Assembly (NCBI RefSeq): GCF_030450125.1
Contig: NZ_CP123923.1
Location: 1,488,001 to 1,552,000 of the forward strand
Reading direction: 5' to 3'
DNA from: Streptomyces sp. WP-1
GTDB taxonomy: Bacteria; Actinomycetota; Actinomycetes; Streptomycetales; Streptomycetaceae
DNA length: 64,000 bases
Shown here: positions 25,406 through 35,244 of the stretch, one piece after another
Layout: the number at the start of each line of letters is the position of its first letter
Numbering within the stretch: position 1 is the stretch's first letter
The notes under the pieces: model-generated
What the model was told of the DNA's origin: nothing
What the model saw: the letters and a program-made list of their open reading frames with translations, nothing else
The model's database searches: none
Made by a program: the position numbers and the translations under genes

Positions 25406-25628
25406 GTACCCACGCACCTTTCCCGAGTCCCGAGAACCCTGCCACGGCCCATCATCCCCGTGCGCCGCCTCCCGGCGCACGTCCCGGCCTCCCCCGCTCC
25501 CCCGTCCTGTCCCGGAAATCGCCGGGGCGTCGGCCGGAACCGGCACACCCGACGCATGGCCGTCACCCGCCGGCCGCCGATCCGTGGTTGCATGCGGGTC
25601 CCGACTCCACAGCTGTGACAGGAGCCTG

Positions 25629-26471
25629 ATGAAGCGTCAACTCGCCGCGCTCACCGCACTGGTGGGCGCCCTCGTGTGCGCCGCCCCGAGCGCGTCCGCG
25701 TCCGAGCCGGCCCGGTGGACGGCGGCCGGGACGTCGTACACCGACACCCTGGGCGGCGGCCAGGGCCTCGCCACCCGGGCCGACGGCTCGGTGCTGCACC
25801 GCGGACTGCTGGACATCCCGCTGGATCTGCGGATCAAGGGCTGGAACCATGTGGGCGACCCGGACATCGCGCGCGGCTATGTCTTCGACGCCTACCAGGG
25901 CGCGGACACGGCGACGTCGAAGATGTACGCGGTGACCACGCCGGACGGCAAGCGGTACGACTATGTGCACCCGCTGGATCCGGGCGAGAAGGTGAACAAC
26001 TCCTTCGCCGCCGTCTCGCCCGACGGACAGTGGCTGGTTTCCGGCGAGTGGGAGGACCAGGACCGGCTCCAGGTGTTCCCCGCGCCGCTGCTCAACCCGG
26101 CCACCCCGCGCACCGGCGGGACGCTGGCCCAGGCCGGGCAGATCAGCCTGGACAAGCCGGTGCGCGACATCCAGGGCTGCGACTTCGTGACCGCGACCCG
26201 GCTGGTGTGCGCCTCCGACGACGGCTCGGGCGAACTCTTCCCGCAGAGCAAGCCGCTCCTCCAGGTCGATCTGCCGCACCCGCTGGACGGCGGGCCGGTC
26301 ACCGGCCGGGTGAGCAGCCTCCTCGGGCTGCCCCAGCAGAGCCTGTGCAAGGGCACGTTCGAGGCCGAGGGCGTCGACTACGACCCCGGCACCGGCACCC
26401 TGCGCACCGAGGTGATCGCACCGGGCGTGTGCGCGGTGGCGACGACGGTGTACGCGTACCACCTGGGGTAG
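25629..26471 (+). CDS. Secreted protein of unknown function
   Basis: 280 aa with a Sec signal peptide (KRQLAALTALVGALVCAAPSASA, cleavage near residue 26). The mature part contains beta-propeller-like phrases (FAAVSPDGQWLVSGEWE; TGTLRTEVIAPGVCAV) and four cysteines late in the sequence that could pair. ATG 25629 has AGGAG at good spacing. I do not recognise a named family. Confidence 0.8.
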   Translation: MKRQLAALTALVGALVCAAPSASASEPARWTAAGTSYTDTLGGGQGLATRADGSVLHRGLLDIPLDLRIKGWNHVGDPDIARGYVFDAYQGADTATSKMYAVTTPDGKRYDYVHPLDPGEKVNNSFAAVSPDGQWLVSGEWEDQDRLQVFPAPLLNPATPRTGGTLAQAGQISLDKPVRDIQGCDFVTATRLVCASDDGSGELFPQSKPLLQVDLPHPLDGGPVTGRVSSLLGLPQQSLCKGTFEAEGVDYDPGTGTLRTEVIAPGVCAVATTVYAYHLG

Positions 26472-26550
26472 GAGCCCGGCTCGGGGCGGCGGCCGGTAGG
26501 TGACACCGCTCGGCCGCGCCCCCCTTCATCTTCATCCGGCATCCGGCATC

Positions 26551-26604
26551 CGGCTTCGGCTTCGGCTTCGGCTTCGGCTTCGGCTTCGGCTTCGGCTTCG
26601 GCTT
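26551..26604. repeat. Hexanucleotide microsatellite (CGGCTT)x9
   Basis: Nine perfect copies fill 54 bases between two same-strand genes, preceded by two to three copies of CATCCGG. It ends 40 bases before the EF-G-like gene, so copy number could alter spacing to that gene's promoter. Confidence 0.95.
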
Positions 26605-26644
26605 CCGGCATTGATCCGCGACCGGGCCGGGGTAGCGTTCCGGC

Positions 26645-27040
26645 ATGACGTCAGCGCCGTCCCGGTTCCCGCCGCATCCGATCCGCGGGGTGCGGGTGCT
26701 GCACCGGAAGCAGAACTGCGCGCCCCAGTTCGCGCTGATCGTGGTGGACTTCGAGCCCGCGGCCGAGGGTGTCTCCTTCGAGGCGGCCGAGGGGCTGACG
26801 GTGGCCTACGAACCCGCCGACGCACTGCCGCGCTTCTTCGCCGCGGCCGCCGCGGGCATCGAGGAGGGGCTGAGCCTGCCTGAGCACGGGGTCGTGGCGG
26901 CCACCCGGGTGGTGCTGCGGGAGGCCCGCGCGGACACCTTCGGATCCAGCGGACTGGCCTTCAAGATCGCCGGGTACCTCGCGGCCCGTGAGGCGCTGGA
27001 GCGGGCGGCGCGGGCCGGGTCGTCCGGGGCTCAGCCGTAG
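26645..27040 (+). CDS. Stand-alone elongation factor G domain IV-like protein
   Basis: 131 aa. Read against EF-G domain IV, the order matches: QFALIVVDFEP (EF-G YGHVVIDMYP-like), GLTVAYEPADALPRFFAAAAAGIEEGL (here split as GLTVAYEPADAL and FFAAAAAGIEEGL), then VVLREARADTF and SSGLAFKIAGYLAAREAL, close to the EF-G SSELAFKLAASIAFKEG block. No GTPase domain exists here. Domain IV in EF-G reaches into the decoding site, so an isolated copy may touch the ribosome or mimic tRNA, which is inference. Its last ten bases overlap the convergent MerR gene. Confidence 0.75.
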   Translation: MTSAPSRFPPHPIRGVRVLHRKQNCAPQFALIVVDFEPAAEGVSFEAAEGLTVAYEPADALPRFFAAAAAGIEEGLSLPEHGVVAATRVVLREARADTFGSSGLAFKIAGYLAAREALERAARAGSSGAQP

Positions 27041-27378
27041 CAGGCGATCTTCTCGTCGAGGACCGCCATGGCCCGGTGCAGCGCCGCCACCCGCTCCTCC
27101 AGGGCGGCGCGGCGCCCGCGCAGGAAGGCGACGCGGTCCGGCGCGGGCTGTTCGGCGCTCAGCAGGGCGACGAAGTCACGCAGGTCCGCGATGCCGAGTC
27201 CGGCCTCCCGCAAGCAGGTGACCAGGCCGATCCGGAAGACGTCGTCCTCGGTGTACTCCCGGCGGCCGCCCGGTGAGCGCCGGATCGGGCCGATGCGCCC
27301 TTCGCGCTCGTAGTAGCGCAGGGTGTCCAGGGAGACGCCGGTGCGGTCGGCGGTGGCCGCGGGCGAGAGGGTCGTCAT
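27031..27378 (-). CDS. MerR-family regulator
   Basis: 115 aa. The N-terminal HTH and wing read ATADRTGVSLDTLRYYEREG and RRSPGGRREYTEDDVFRI, followed by the dimerisation helix ending DEKIACYG. There are no cysteines in typical metal-sensing positions except the near-terminal one. It lies immediately upstream (same strand) of the broken aldo/keto reductase, which may be its target. Confidence 0.9.
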   Translation of the reverse strand: MTTLSPAATADRTGVSLDTLRYYEREGRIGPIRRSPGGRREYTEDDVFRIGLVTCLREAGLGIADLRDFVALLSAEQPAPDRVAFLRGRRAALEERVAALHRAMAVLDEKIACYG

Positions 27379-27431
27379 GGGACTCCTTCGGTTCTGCCGG
27401 GGCGGGCTCCCGCACCCGTCGGGGGCCGCCG

Positions 27432-28382
27432 CTACCGGGCCTCGGCGAAACGCGCCATGTGCGCGTCGTCGAGCGGCGCTCGGCGCGCGGCGAGCGCCTC
27501 CTCGACATGCTCCGTCCGGCTCGCGCCGACGATGGGATCGATCCCCTGCCGCATCAGCCGGGCGAGCACGACCTGGTTCCGGGTGGCCGAGAGCCCGTCG
27601 GCGACGGCGTCCGGGACCGCGAGGACCCGCCGGGTGCCGGGGTGGTCATAGGTGGCCGGCAGCGGCTTGTCCGGGCGGGTGTACGAGCCCCACAGCAGCG
27701 AGCTGTACGACCACACCGCGAGCCCCTCCGACGCGGCGAGGTCCAGGTCCTCGGCGGTGAGCAGGCGGTGGCCGGCCTCCGCGACGGGGGTGAGCGGGCG
27801 CGGTGGAGGAGGGAGTGGCGCAGTTGCAGGGCCGTCCAGGGCGCCACGCCCCGCTCCCGCGCGAGGGACCGGGCGCGTTCGACGCGCCAGGCGGCGTGGT
27901 TGGCCGCCCCGATCCGCGGGGCCACTCCCCTTCCGGCCAGTTCGCCGAGGGCGCCGACCGTCTCGGCCAGTGGCACCGCGCGGTCCTCGGCGTGTGCCCA
28001 GAGCAGATCGAGGTGGTCGACGCCCAGGCGGCGCAGGCTCCCCTCGACGCCCTCGCGGACGGCGGGGGCTAAGAGCCCTTCCGCGCCCTGCGACCAGGAG
28101 CCTGGCACCAGCGGGTTCTGCCGGACCTTCGTCGCGATCCGCACCGTGTCGCGCGCCCCCGGGCGGGCCCGGAGCCAGGCGCCGATGACCCGTTCGGCGG
28201 CGCCGCCGACACCCTCGGGCTCGGCCCGGAAGGAGTAGCAGTTCGCGGTGTCGAGCCAGCGGCCGCCGCCGGCGACGAAGGAGTCGAGGACCGCGAAGGC
28301 ACGGTCGGATTCCGAAGTCCATGGTGCCGAGGACGATCTGGGGTGGGGTGGTGCGCACCCGGCCGGTGTTCATGCGGCCCAT
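27432..28382 (-). pseudogene. Aldo/keto reductase gene broken at two places
   Basis: Three frames carry consecutive parts of one AKR. The N-terminus (TTPPQIVLGTMDFG, start 28373 or 28382) breaks near 28314. The middle continues in a second frame (FAVLDSFVAGGGRWLDTANCY, IATKVRQNPL, RRLGVDHLDLLWAH) to about 27803. The end resumes in a third frame (LTPVAEAGHRLLTAEDLDLA, VVLARLMRQGIDPIVGASRT) and stops at 27432. The first break also lacks about five expected residues after MDFG, so it looks like a short deletion. The second is a one-base loss. No intact enzyme is encoded as sequenced. Confidence 0.82.
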
Positions 28383-28423
28383 GCTCGGATCTGGAGCGCA
28401 CTCCAGGTCAAGTGCCCCGGCGG

Positions 28424-29350
28424 TTACCGCAGTTCGGTGCGGAAGGCCACCGGTGTCCGCCCGGTGTGGAGCTGGAAGAACTTGGAGAAGTTCGCCGCGT
28501 CCGGGAAGCCGACGGCCGCGCCGACCCGGCCGATGGGCAGCTCGCTGTGGGCGAGGAGGCGTTTGGCCTCCAGGACGACCCGTTTGTCGATGAAGCCCTT
28601 CGGGGTCTCGCCGGTGGCGGCGCGGACGGCGCGCACCAGGGTGCGGCGGGAGTAACCGAGGGCGTCGGCGTAGGCGCTGACACTGTGATTGGTGGCGAAG
28701 CCCTGCTCGACCGCGTCCCGGAACAGGGTGAAGGTGTTGTCCGACTGCTGCCGTGAACCGGGCGCCGAGCTGGCGGCGAGATGGGCGAGGCGCAGCAGGA
28801 ACGCGGTCAGGTCGTGCCGCAGGACGGCGGTGTGCAGGCTCGGCGGGAGCGTCGTCGTGTCCTCGTACTCGCGGCGCAGCTGCTCCAGGGCCGCCCGGAG
28901 CGCTTCGAGCCGGGGCGCGTCGGGGCGCAGCAGCGGCGGCAGGTCGTAGCGGTACAGGCCGGTGGCCTCCACGGTGGCACGCGGCAGGAAGCCGGGCTGC
29001 ATGGTCAGCACGGTTCCGCGGTACACGCACTCGCGGGAGAAGCGGTGGACCTGTCCGGGGCGTATCCACAGCAGGTCGCCGGCGGCGGCCTCGTACTCGG
29101 TGAAGTCGACCATATGGCGTACGGGGCCCTCGGTGAACAGCAGGACGACATGGAAGTCGATGCGGTGGACGCGGTCCAGCGGGATGTCGGCCCGCCAGCC
29201 GCGGTCGGCCCCCATGCGGCCGATCCGCATGCCGACACCGCCGACGGCCAGCTCGGCCGGGAAGGGGAGGGTTCTGATGCCGTCGGCCGTGCCGTCCGCA
29301 CCACCGTCGGCTCCGGTGGTGGCCCCGCCTTGGGGCGTTGTGTCAGCCAT
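28424..29350 (-). CDS. AraC-family transcriptional regulator
   Basis: 308 aa. The N-terminal cupin-like sensor includes DFHVVLLFTEGPVRHMVDF and GDLLWIRPGQVHRFS. The C-terminal double HTH has SVSAYADALGYSRRTLVRAV and the second signature GAAVGFPDAANFSKFFQLHTGRTP. ATG 29350 has AAGGA upstream. It is divergent from the tkt operon and may influence it through the intergenic region, but no direct evidence links them. Confidence 0.9.
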   Translation of the reverse strand: MADTTPQGGATTGADGGADGTADGIRTLPFPAELAVGGVGMRIGRMGADRGWRADIPLDRVHRIDFHVVLLFTEGPVRHMVDFTEYEAAAGDLLWIRPGQVHRFSRECVYRGTVLTMQPGFLPRATVEATGLYRYDLPPLLRPDAPRLEALRAALEQLRREYEDTTTLPPSLHTAVLRHDLTAFLLRLAHLAASSAPGSRQQSDNTFTLFRDAVEQGFATNHSVSAYADALGYSRRTLVRAVRAATGETPKGFIDKRVVLEAKRLLAHSELPIGRVGAAVGFPDAANFSKFFQLHTGRTPVAFRTELR

Positions 29351-29428
29351 GTCCTTTTCGTGCCGTCCCTGCTCCGCGATCACTGTCCCAGATTCACCAC
29401 AGGGTGACACATCCCGCCCTTCCGTCGA

Positions 29429-29443
29429 AAAAGTCAGACTTTT
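29429..29443. promoter_or_regulatory. AAAAGTC-A-GACTTTT palindrome upstream of tkt
   Basis: A perfect 15-bp inverted repeat in a locally AT-rich patch, 54 bases before the tkt start and 78 bases from the divergent AraC start. Position and symmetry fit a regulator-binding site or promoter element for the pentose-phosphate operon. Confidence 0.6.
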
Positions 29444-29496
29444 AAGTTTGAACGCGTCCGGCCAGCCCTTCCGTACTGAACGAGGACTTCTTGAAG

Positions 29497-31572
29497 ATGA
29501 GCACGCAGACTTCCGGTGGCTTCGAGTGGACCGATCTCGACCGGCGGGCCGTCGACACCGCCCGGCTGCTGGCGGCCGACGCGGTGCAGAAGGTGGGCAA
29601 CGGCCACCCGGGCACCGCGATGAGCCTGGCACCTGCCGCGTACACGATCTTTCAGAAGGTGATGCGTCACGACCCGGCGGACCCGGAGTGGACCGGCCGT
29701 GACCGGTTCGTCCTCTCCCCCGGCCACACCTCGCTGACCCTGTACACCCAGCTGTTCCTGGCCGGGTACGAGCTGGAGCTGGACGACCTGAAGGCGTTCC
29801 GCACCCAGGGCTCCCGCACCCCGGGCCACCCCGAGTACGGGCACACGGCGGGCGTGGAGACCACCACCGGGCCGCTCGGCCAGGGCGCCGCCAACGCGGT
29901 GGGCATGGCGATGGCCGCCCGCTACGAGCGCGGCCTGTTCGACCCGCAGGCCCCCGCGGGCACCTCCCCCTTCGACCACACCGTCTGGGCGATCGTCTCC
30001 GACGGCGACCTGGAGGAGGGCGTCTGCGCGGAGGCGTCCTCGCTCGCCGGCCACCAGAAGCTCGGCAACCTGGTCTTCCTCTACGACGACAACCACATCT
30101 CCATCGAGGGCGACACCGCGACCGCCTTCTCCGAGGACGTCCTGAAGCGGTACGAGGCGTACGGCTGGCACACCCAGCGCGTCGCGCCCACCGCCGACGG
30201 CGACGTGGACGTGGCCGCCCTGTACGCGGCCCTCCAGGCGGCCCGGGACGAGACCGGGCGGCCCTCGATCATCGCGATGCGCACGATCATCGCCTGGCCC
30301 GCCCCGAACGCCCGCGACACCGAGGCGTCCCACGGCTCCGCGCTCGGCGCCGAGGAGATCGCGGCCACCAAGCGCCTCCTCGGCTTCGATACGGAGCAGT
30401 CCTTCCAGGTCGAGGACGAGGTCCTGAAGCACGCCCGGCGGGCCCTGGACCGGGGTGCCGAGACGCACGCCGCCTGGGACAAGCGGATCGCCGAGTGGCG
30501 CACCGCCGAGCCGGAGCGCGCCGCCCTGTTCGACCGGATCAGCCGGGGCGAGCTGCCCGCGGGCTGGGAGGACGCCCTGCCGGTGTTCGAGGAGGGCAAG
30601 CCGGTCGCCACCCGCGCCGCCTCCGGCAAGGTGCTCCAGGCGCTCGGCCCGGTGCTGCCGGAGCTGTGGGGCGGCTCCGCCGACCTCGCCGGCTCCAACA
30701 ACACCGACATCGACAAGTCCAGCTCCTTCCTCCCCGAGGGCAACCCGCTGCCGAGCGCCGACCCCTATGGTCGTACCGTGCACTTCGGCATCCGGGAGTT
30801 CTCCATGGCGGCGGAGATGAACGGCATCGCCCTGCACGGCAACACCCGTGTCTACGGCGGCACCTTCCTGGTGTTCTCCGACTACATGCGCAACGCGGTG
30901 CGGATGTCCGCGCTGATGCAGCTGCCGGTGACGTACATCTGGACTCACGACTCCATCGGCCTCGGTGAGGACGGCCCGACCCATCAGCCCGTCGAGCACC
31001 TGGCCTCGCTGCGGGCCGTCCCGGGCCTGAACGTCGTCCGCCCGGCGGACGCCAACGAGACCGTGATCGCCTGGGCCGAGATCCTGAAGAGGCACGCCAC
31101 CAGTCCCGCCCCGCACGGGCTCGCGCTCACCCGCCAGGGCGTGCCGGTGTACGCGCCGAACGAGGACGCGGCCAAGGGCGGCTATGTGCTGCGCGAGTCC
31201 TCGACGGAGGTCCCGGAGGTGATCATCATCGCGACGGGCTCCGAGGTGCAGCTCGCCGTGGCCGCGCGGGAGCTGCTGGAGGCCGAGGGCACCGGCACCC
31301 GGGTGGTCTCGATGCCGTCCGTGGAGTGGTTCGAGGAGCAGCCGCGCGCCTACCGCGAGCGGGTGCTGCCGCCGGCCGTGAAGGCCCGGGTGGCGGTGGA
31401 GGCCGGCATCGGGCTGACCTGGTACCGCTATGTGGGTGACGCGGGCCGGATCGTGTCCCTGGAGCACTTCGGCGCCTCCGCCGCCGCGGGAACCCTGTTC
31501 ACCGAGTTCGGCTTCACCCCCGAGAACGTCGCCGCGACGGCCCGCGAGTCGCTCGCCGCCGCGCGCGCCTGA
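29497..31572 (+). CDS. tkt: Transketolase
   Basis: 691 aa; transfers two-carbon units between sugar phosphates using thiamine diphosphate. Motifs: [48 protein letters not shown], the ThDP/Mg motif SDGDLEEG followed by [15 protein letters not shown], and in the Pyr domain [19 protein letters not shown] with the catalytic Glu, [21 protein letters not shown] 29497 is used; TTG 29491 sits too close to GAGGA. First gene of a seven-gene operon. Confidence 0.96.
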   Translation: MSTQTSGGFEWTDLDRRAVDTARLLAADAVQKVGNGHPGTAMSLAPAAYTIFQKVMRHDPADPEWTGRDRFVLSPGHTSLTLYTQLFLAGYELELDDLKAFRTQGSRTPGHPEYGHTAGVETTTGPLGQGAANAVGMAMAARYERGLFDPQAPAGTSPFDHTVWAIVSDGDLEEGVCAEASSLAGHQKLGNLVFLYDDNHISIEGDTATAFSEDVLKRYEAYGWHTQRVAPTADGDVDVAALYAALQAARDETGRPSIIAMRTIIAWPAPNARDTEASHGSALGAEEIAATKRLLGFDTEQSFQVEDEVLKHARRALDRGAETHAAWDKRIAEWRTAEPERAALFDRISRGELPAGWEDALPVFEEGKPVATRAASGKVLQALGPVLPELWGGSADLAGSNNTDIDKSSSFLPEGNPLPSADPYGRTVHFGIREFSMAAEMNGIALHGNTRVYGGTFLVFSDYMRNAVRMSALMQLPVTYIWTHDSIGLGEDGPTHQPVEHLASLRAVPGLNVVRPADANETVIAWAEILKRHATSPAPHGLALTRQGVPVYAPNEDAAKGGYVLRESSTEVPEVIIIATGSEVQLAVAARELLEAEGTGTRVVSMPSVEWFEEQPRAYRERVLPPAVKARVAVEAGIGLTWYRYVGDAGRIVSLEHFGASAAAGTLFTEFGFTPENVAATARESLAAARA

Positions 31573-31591
31573 CACCGACACACAAAGAAAG

Positions 31592-32737
31592 ATGATCACT
31601 GTGACCGAAGCAATCGCCACCCCGGGAGCCCTCAAGCGCCTTGCCGACGAGGGTGTGTCCATCTGGCTGGACGACCTGTCCCGGCGGCGGATCACCTCGG
31701 GCAGCCTCGCCGACCTGGTGGCGAGCGGCAGCGCCGTCGGTGTCACCACCAACCCGTCGATCTTCCAGGCGGCCATAGGCTCCGGCGAGGGGTACGAGGA
31801 GCAGCTCACCGATCTGGCCGCACGCGGCGTGACCGTCGACGAGGCCGTGCGGATGATGACCACCGCCGACGTCCGCGACGCCGCCGACATCCTGGAGCCC
31901 GTCTACCGGGCGACGAACGGCCGCGACGGCCGGGTCTCCATCGAGGTCGACCCCCGTCTGGCCCATCGCACCGCGGCCACCGTCGCCGAGGCCAAGCAGC
32001 TGTTCTGGCTGGTGAACCGCCCCAACGTGATGATCAAGATCCCGGCGACCAAGGCGGGCCTGCCGGCGATCACCGAGGTCGTGGGGCTCGGCATCAGCGT
32101 CAATGTGACCCTGATCTTCTCCCTGGAGCGCTACCGCGAGGTCATGGCCGCCTACCTGGCCGGTCTGGAGAAGGCCCGCGAGCGCGGCGTCGACCTGTCC
32201 ACCGTCCACTCGGTGGCGTCGTTCTTCGTCTCCCGGGTGGACTCCGAGATCGACAAGCGGCTGACCGCGCTGGGCACCGACGAGGCCCTCGCGCTCAAGG
32301 GCCGCGCGGCCCTCGCCAACGCGCGGCTGGCCTACGAGGCGTACGAGGACGTCTTCTCGTCGGACCGCTGGTCGGCCCTCGCCGGTGACAGGGCGAACAA
32401 GCAGCGCCCGCTGTGGGCGTCCACCGGTGTGAAGGATCCCGCGTACAAGGACACCCTGTATGTGGACGACCTCGTCGCGCCGGGCACGGTCAACACGATG
32501 CCGGAGGCCACCTTGAACGCCGTCGCCGACCACGGCGAGATCACCGGCGACACGGTGACCGGCGGCTACGCGCAGGCCCGTGCCGACCTCGACGCGATCG
32601 AGCGGCTCGGCATCTCCTACGACGAGGTCGTCCAGCAGCTGGAGGACGAGGGCGTCGCCAAGTTCGAGGTGGCCTGGCAGGACCTGCTGGACGCGGTGGC
32701 GAAGTCCCTGGAGAGCAAGGGAGTTGACGCGCGATGA
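31592..32737 (+). CDS. tal: Transaldolase
   Basis: 381 aa; moves dihydroxyacetone units in the non-oxidative pentose-phosphate branch. [16 protein letters not shown] and [14 protein letters not shown] (Schiff-base Lys in IKIPAT) identify it, with [13 protein letters not shown] and [15 protein letters not shown] 31592 gives the length I recall for S. coelicolor Tal1; GTG 31601 has better spacing from AAGAAAG and is a realistic alternative. The end overlaps zwf by ATGA. Confidence 0.95.
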   Translation: MITVTEAIATPGALKRLADEGVSIWLDDLSRRRITSGSLADLVASGSAVGVTTNPSIFQAAIGSGEGYEEQLTDLAARGVTVDEAVRMMTTADVRDAADILEPVYRATNGRDGRVSIEVDPRLAHRTAATVAEAKQLFWLVNRPNVMIKIPATKAGLPAITEVVGLGISVNVTLIFSLERYREVMAAYLAGLEKARERGVDLSTVHSVASFFVSRVDSEIDKRLTALGTDEALALKGRAALANARLAYEAYEDVFSSDRWSALAGDRANKQRPLWASTGVKDPAYKDTLYVDDLVAPGTVNTMPEATLNAVADHGEITGDTVTGGYAQARADLDAIERLGISYDEVVQQLEDEGVAKFEVAWQDLLDAVAKSLESKGVDAR

Positions 32738-34320
32738 CCGAAAAAGCGAGCCCCGCCCCGGCACCCGAGGAGGTACGGGTGCCCATCGTCCCGGCCGCCG
32801 ACTGGGTGAACCCGCTGCGGGACACCCGGGACCGCCGCCTGCCGCGCATCGCGGGCCCGTCGGGCCTGGTCATCTTCGGGGTGACCGGTGACCTGTCCCG
32901 CAAGAAGCTGATGCCGGCCGTGTACGACCTGGCCAACCGCGGCCTGCTGCCGCCGGGCTTCTCCCTGGTGGGCTTCGCCCGCCGCGAGTGGGAGGACCAG
33001 GACTTCGCGCAGGTCGTCCACGACTCGGTGCGCGAGCACTCGCGCACCCCGTTCCGCGAGGAGGTGTGGCAGCAGCTCGCCGAGGGCATGCGCTTCATCC
33101 CCGGCGACTTCGACGACGACACCGCGTTCAAGCAGCTCAAGGACGCCGTGGAGGAGCTGGACGCCTCCCGCGGCACCGGCGGCAACTTCGCGTTCTACCT
33201 CTCGGTGCCGCCGAAGTTCTTCCCGAAGGTCGTGCAGCAGCTGAAGAAGCACGGCCTGGCGAGTCCGCCCGAGGGCTCCTGGCGGCGCGCGGTCATCGAG
33301 AAGCCGTTCGGCCACGACCTGGCCAGCGCCCGTGAGCTGAACGCGCTGGTGCACGACGTGTTCGAGCCGGACCAGGTGTTCCGCATCGACCACTACCTGG
33401 GCAAGGAGACGGTCCAGAACATCCTGGCGCTGCGCTTCGCCAACCAGATGTACGAGCCGATCTGGAACCGCAGCTACGTCGACCACGTGCAGATCACGAT
33501 GGCCGAGGACATCGGCATCGGCGGCCGGGCCGGCTACTACGACGGCATCGGCGCCGCCCGTGACGTCATCCAGAACCACCTGCTCCAGCTGATGGCGCTC
33601 ACCGCCATGGAGGAGCCCATCGCGTTCGACGCGGAGGCGCTGCTCACCGAGAAGCTGAAGGTGCTCAAGTCGGTACGGCTCCCCGACGACCTGGGCGACC
33701 ACACCGTGCGGGCGCAGTACGCGGGCGGCTGGCAGGGCGGCGAGAAGGTCGTCGGCTACCTCGAAGAGGACGGCATCGACCCGAAGTCGAAGACCGACAC
33801 CTTCGCCGCGATCAAGATCGGCATCGACAACCGGCGCTGGGCGGGCGTCCCGTTCTATCTGCGCACCGGCAAGCGGCTCGGCCGCCGGGTGACGGAGATC
33901 GCGGTGGTCTTCCAGCGGGCCCCGCACTCCCCCTTCGACCACACGGCGACGGAGGAGCTGGGCCATAACGCGATCGTGATCCGCGTCCAGCCGGACGAGG
34001 GCATGACGGTCCGCTTCGGCTCCAAGGTGCCGGGCACCTCGATGGAGATCCGGGACGTGTCCATGGACTTCGCCTACGGCGAGTCGTTCACGGAGTCCAG
34101 CCCGGAGGCGTACGAGCGGCTCATCCTGGACGTGCTCCTGGGTGACGCCAACCTGTTCCCGCGTCACCAGGAAGTGGAAGAGTCCTGGAAGATCCTCGAC
34201 CCGATCGAGCAGTACTGGACGGCGCACGGCCGTCCGGCACAGTACGCGTCGGGCAGCTGGGGACCGCGGGAAGCCGACGAGATGCTCGCACGAGACGGAC
34301 GGAGCTGGCGCAGGCCATGA
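32734..34320 (+). CDS. zwf: Glucose-6-phosphate dehydrogenase
   Basis: 528 aa; first oxidative pentose-phosphate step, producing NADPH. Dinucleotide motif [21 protein letters not shown]; catalytic region [21 protein letters not shown] with the His/Lys pair; substrate region [16 protein letters not shown] segment ([13 protein letters not shown]) and FYLRTGKRL. Starts within the tal stop (ATGA) and overlaps opcA the same way, so translation is coupled through the row. Confidence 0.97.
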   Translation: MTEKASPAPAPEEVRVPIVPAADWVNPLRDTRDRRLPRIAGPSGLVIFGVTGDLSRKKLMPAVYDLANRGLLPPGFSLVGFARREWEDQDFAQVVHDSVREHSRTPFREEVWQQLAEGMRFIPGDFDDDTAFKQLKDAVEELDASRGTGGNFAFYLSVPPKFFPKVVQQLKKHGLASPPEGSWRRAVIEKPFGHDLASARELNALVHDVFEPDQVFRIDHYLGKETVQNILALRFANQMYEPIWNRSYVDHVQITMAEDIGIGGRAGYYDGIGAARDVIQNHLLQLMALTAMEEPIAFDAEALLTEKLKVLKSVRLPDDLGDHTVRAQYAGGWQGGEKVVGYLEEDGIDPKSKTDTFAAIKIGIDNRRWAGVPFYLRTGKRLGRRVTEIAVVFQRAPHSPFDHTATEELGHNAIVIRVQPDEGMTVRFGSKVPGTSMEIRDVSMDFAYGESFTESSPEAYERLILDVLLGDANLFPRHQEVEESWKILDPIEQYWTAHGRPAQYASGSWGPREADEMLARDGRSWRRP

Positions 34321-35243
34321 AGATCGACCTGACCGACACCACGGCAAGCAAGATCAACAAGGCGCTGGTGCAGGGCCGCCGGGCGATCGGCACCCCGGCC
34401 GTGGGCATGGTCCTGACGATGGTCATCGTCACGGACGAGGAGAACGCCTACGACTCGATGCGGGCCGCCGAGGAGGCCTCGCACGAGCACCCCTCGCGCA
34501 CCCTGGTCGTCATCAAGCGGCACGCCCGCACCCTGCGCGACCGCACCCACTCGCGCCTGGACGCCGAGGTCCGGGTCGGCTCCGAGGCCGGCACCGGCGA
34601 GACGGTGGTGCTGCGCACCTACGGCGAGGTCTCCGACCACGCCGGCTCGGTGGTGCTGCCGCTGCTGCTGCCGGACGCCCCGGTCGTCGTGTGGTGGCCG
34701 GTGGACGCGCCCGACAACCCGTCCAAGGACCAGCTCGGCGCGCTCGCGCAGCGCCGGATCACCGATCTGTACGCGGTGGAGCGGCCGATGGCGGTCCTGA
34801 ACGCCCGGGCCCGCAACTACGCGCCCGGCGACACCGACCTCGCCTGGACCCGGCTGACGCTGTGGCGCTCGATGCTGGCCGCCGCGCTCGACCAGGCCCG
34901 GGCGAAGGTGACGTCGGCGGCCGTGGAGGCCGAGGCCGACAACCCCAGCGCCGAGCTGCTGGCCCGCTGGCTGGAGGCACGGCTGGGGGTGAGCGTGGAC
35001 CGCGTGGTCACCGAGGGTCCCGTGGTCACGGCCGTACGGCTGGGCACCGGCGACGGCGAGATCCTCCTGGACCGCCCCGAGGGACCGCTCGCGACGCTCA
35101 CCCTGCCGGGTCAGCCGCCGCGCACCCTCGCCCTGAAGGTCCGCCCCACCTCCGAACTCATCGCCGAGGAGCTGCGGCGCCTCGACGCCGACGAGATGTA
35201 CGCCGTCGCCCTGCGGGGCGAGGCCGCCAAGGAGAACGCCTGA
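34317..35243 (+). CDS. opcA: Glucose-6-phosphate dehydrogenase assembly protein
   Basis: 308 aa. OpcA promotes activity/assembly of glucose-6-phosphate dehydrogenase and is almost always next to zwf in actinobacteria. Recognisable blocks: [47 protein letters not shown] and [20 protein letters not shown]. It starts inside the zwf stop and ends one base before pgi. Confidence 0.93.
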   Translation: MKIDLTDTTASKINKALVQGRRAIGTPAVGMVLTMVIVTDEENAYDSMRAAEEASHEHPSRTLVVIKRHARTLRDRTHSRLDAEVRVGSEAGTGETVVLRTYGEVSDHAGSVVLPLLLPDAPVVVWWPVDAPDNPSKDQLGALAQRRITDLYAVERPMAVLNARARNYAPGDTDLAWTRLTLWRSMLAAALDQARAKVTSAAVEAEADNPSAELLARWLEARLGVSVDRVVTEGPVVTAVRLGTGDGEILLDRPEGPLATLTLPGQPPRTLALKVRPTSELIAEELRRLDADEMYAVALRGEAAKENA

Positions 35244-35244
35244 G

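Noticed and set aside
29434..31890. 818-codon minus-strand frame
   Set aside because: Antisense to transketolase and transaldolase, whose catalytic motifs are intact on the plus strand.
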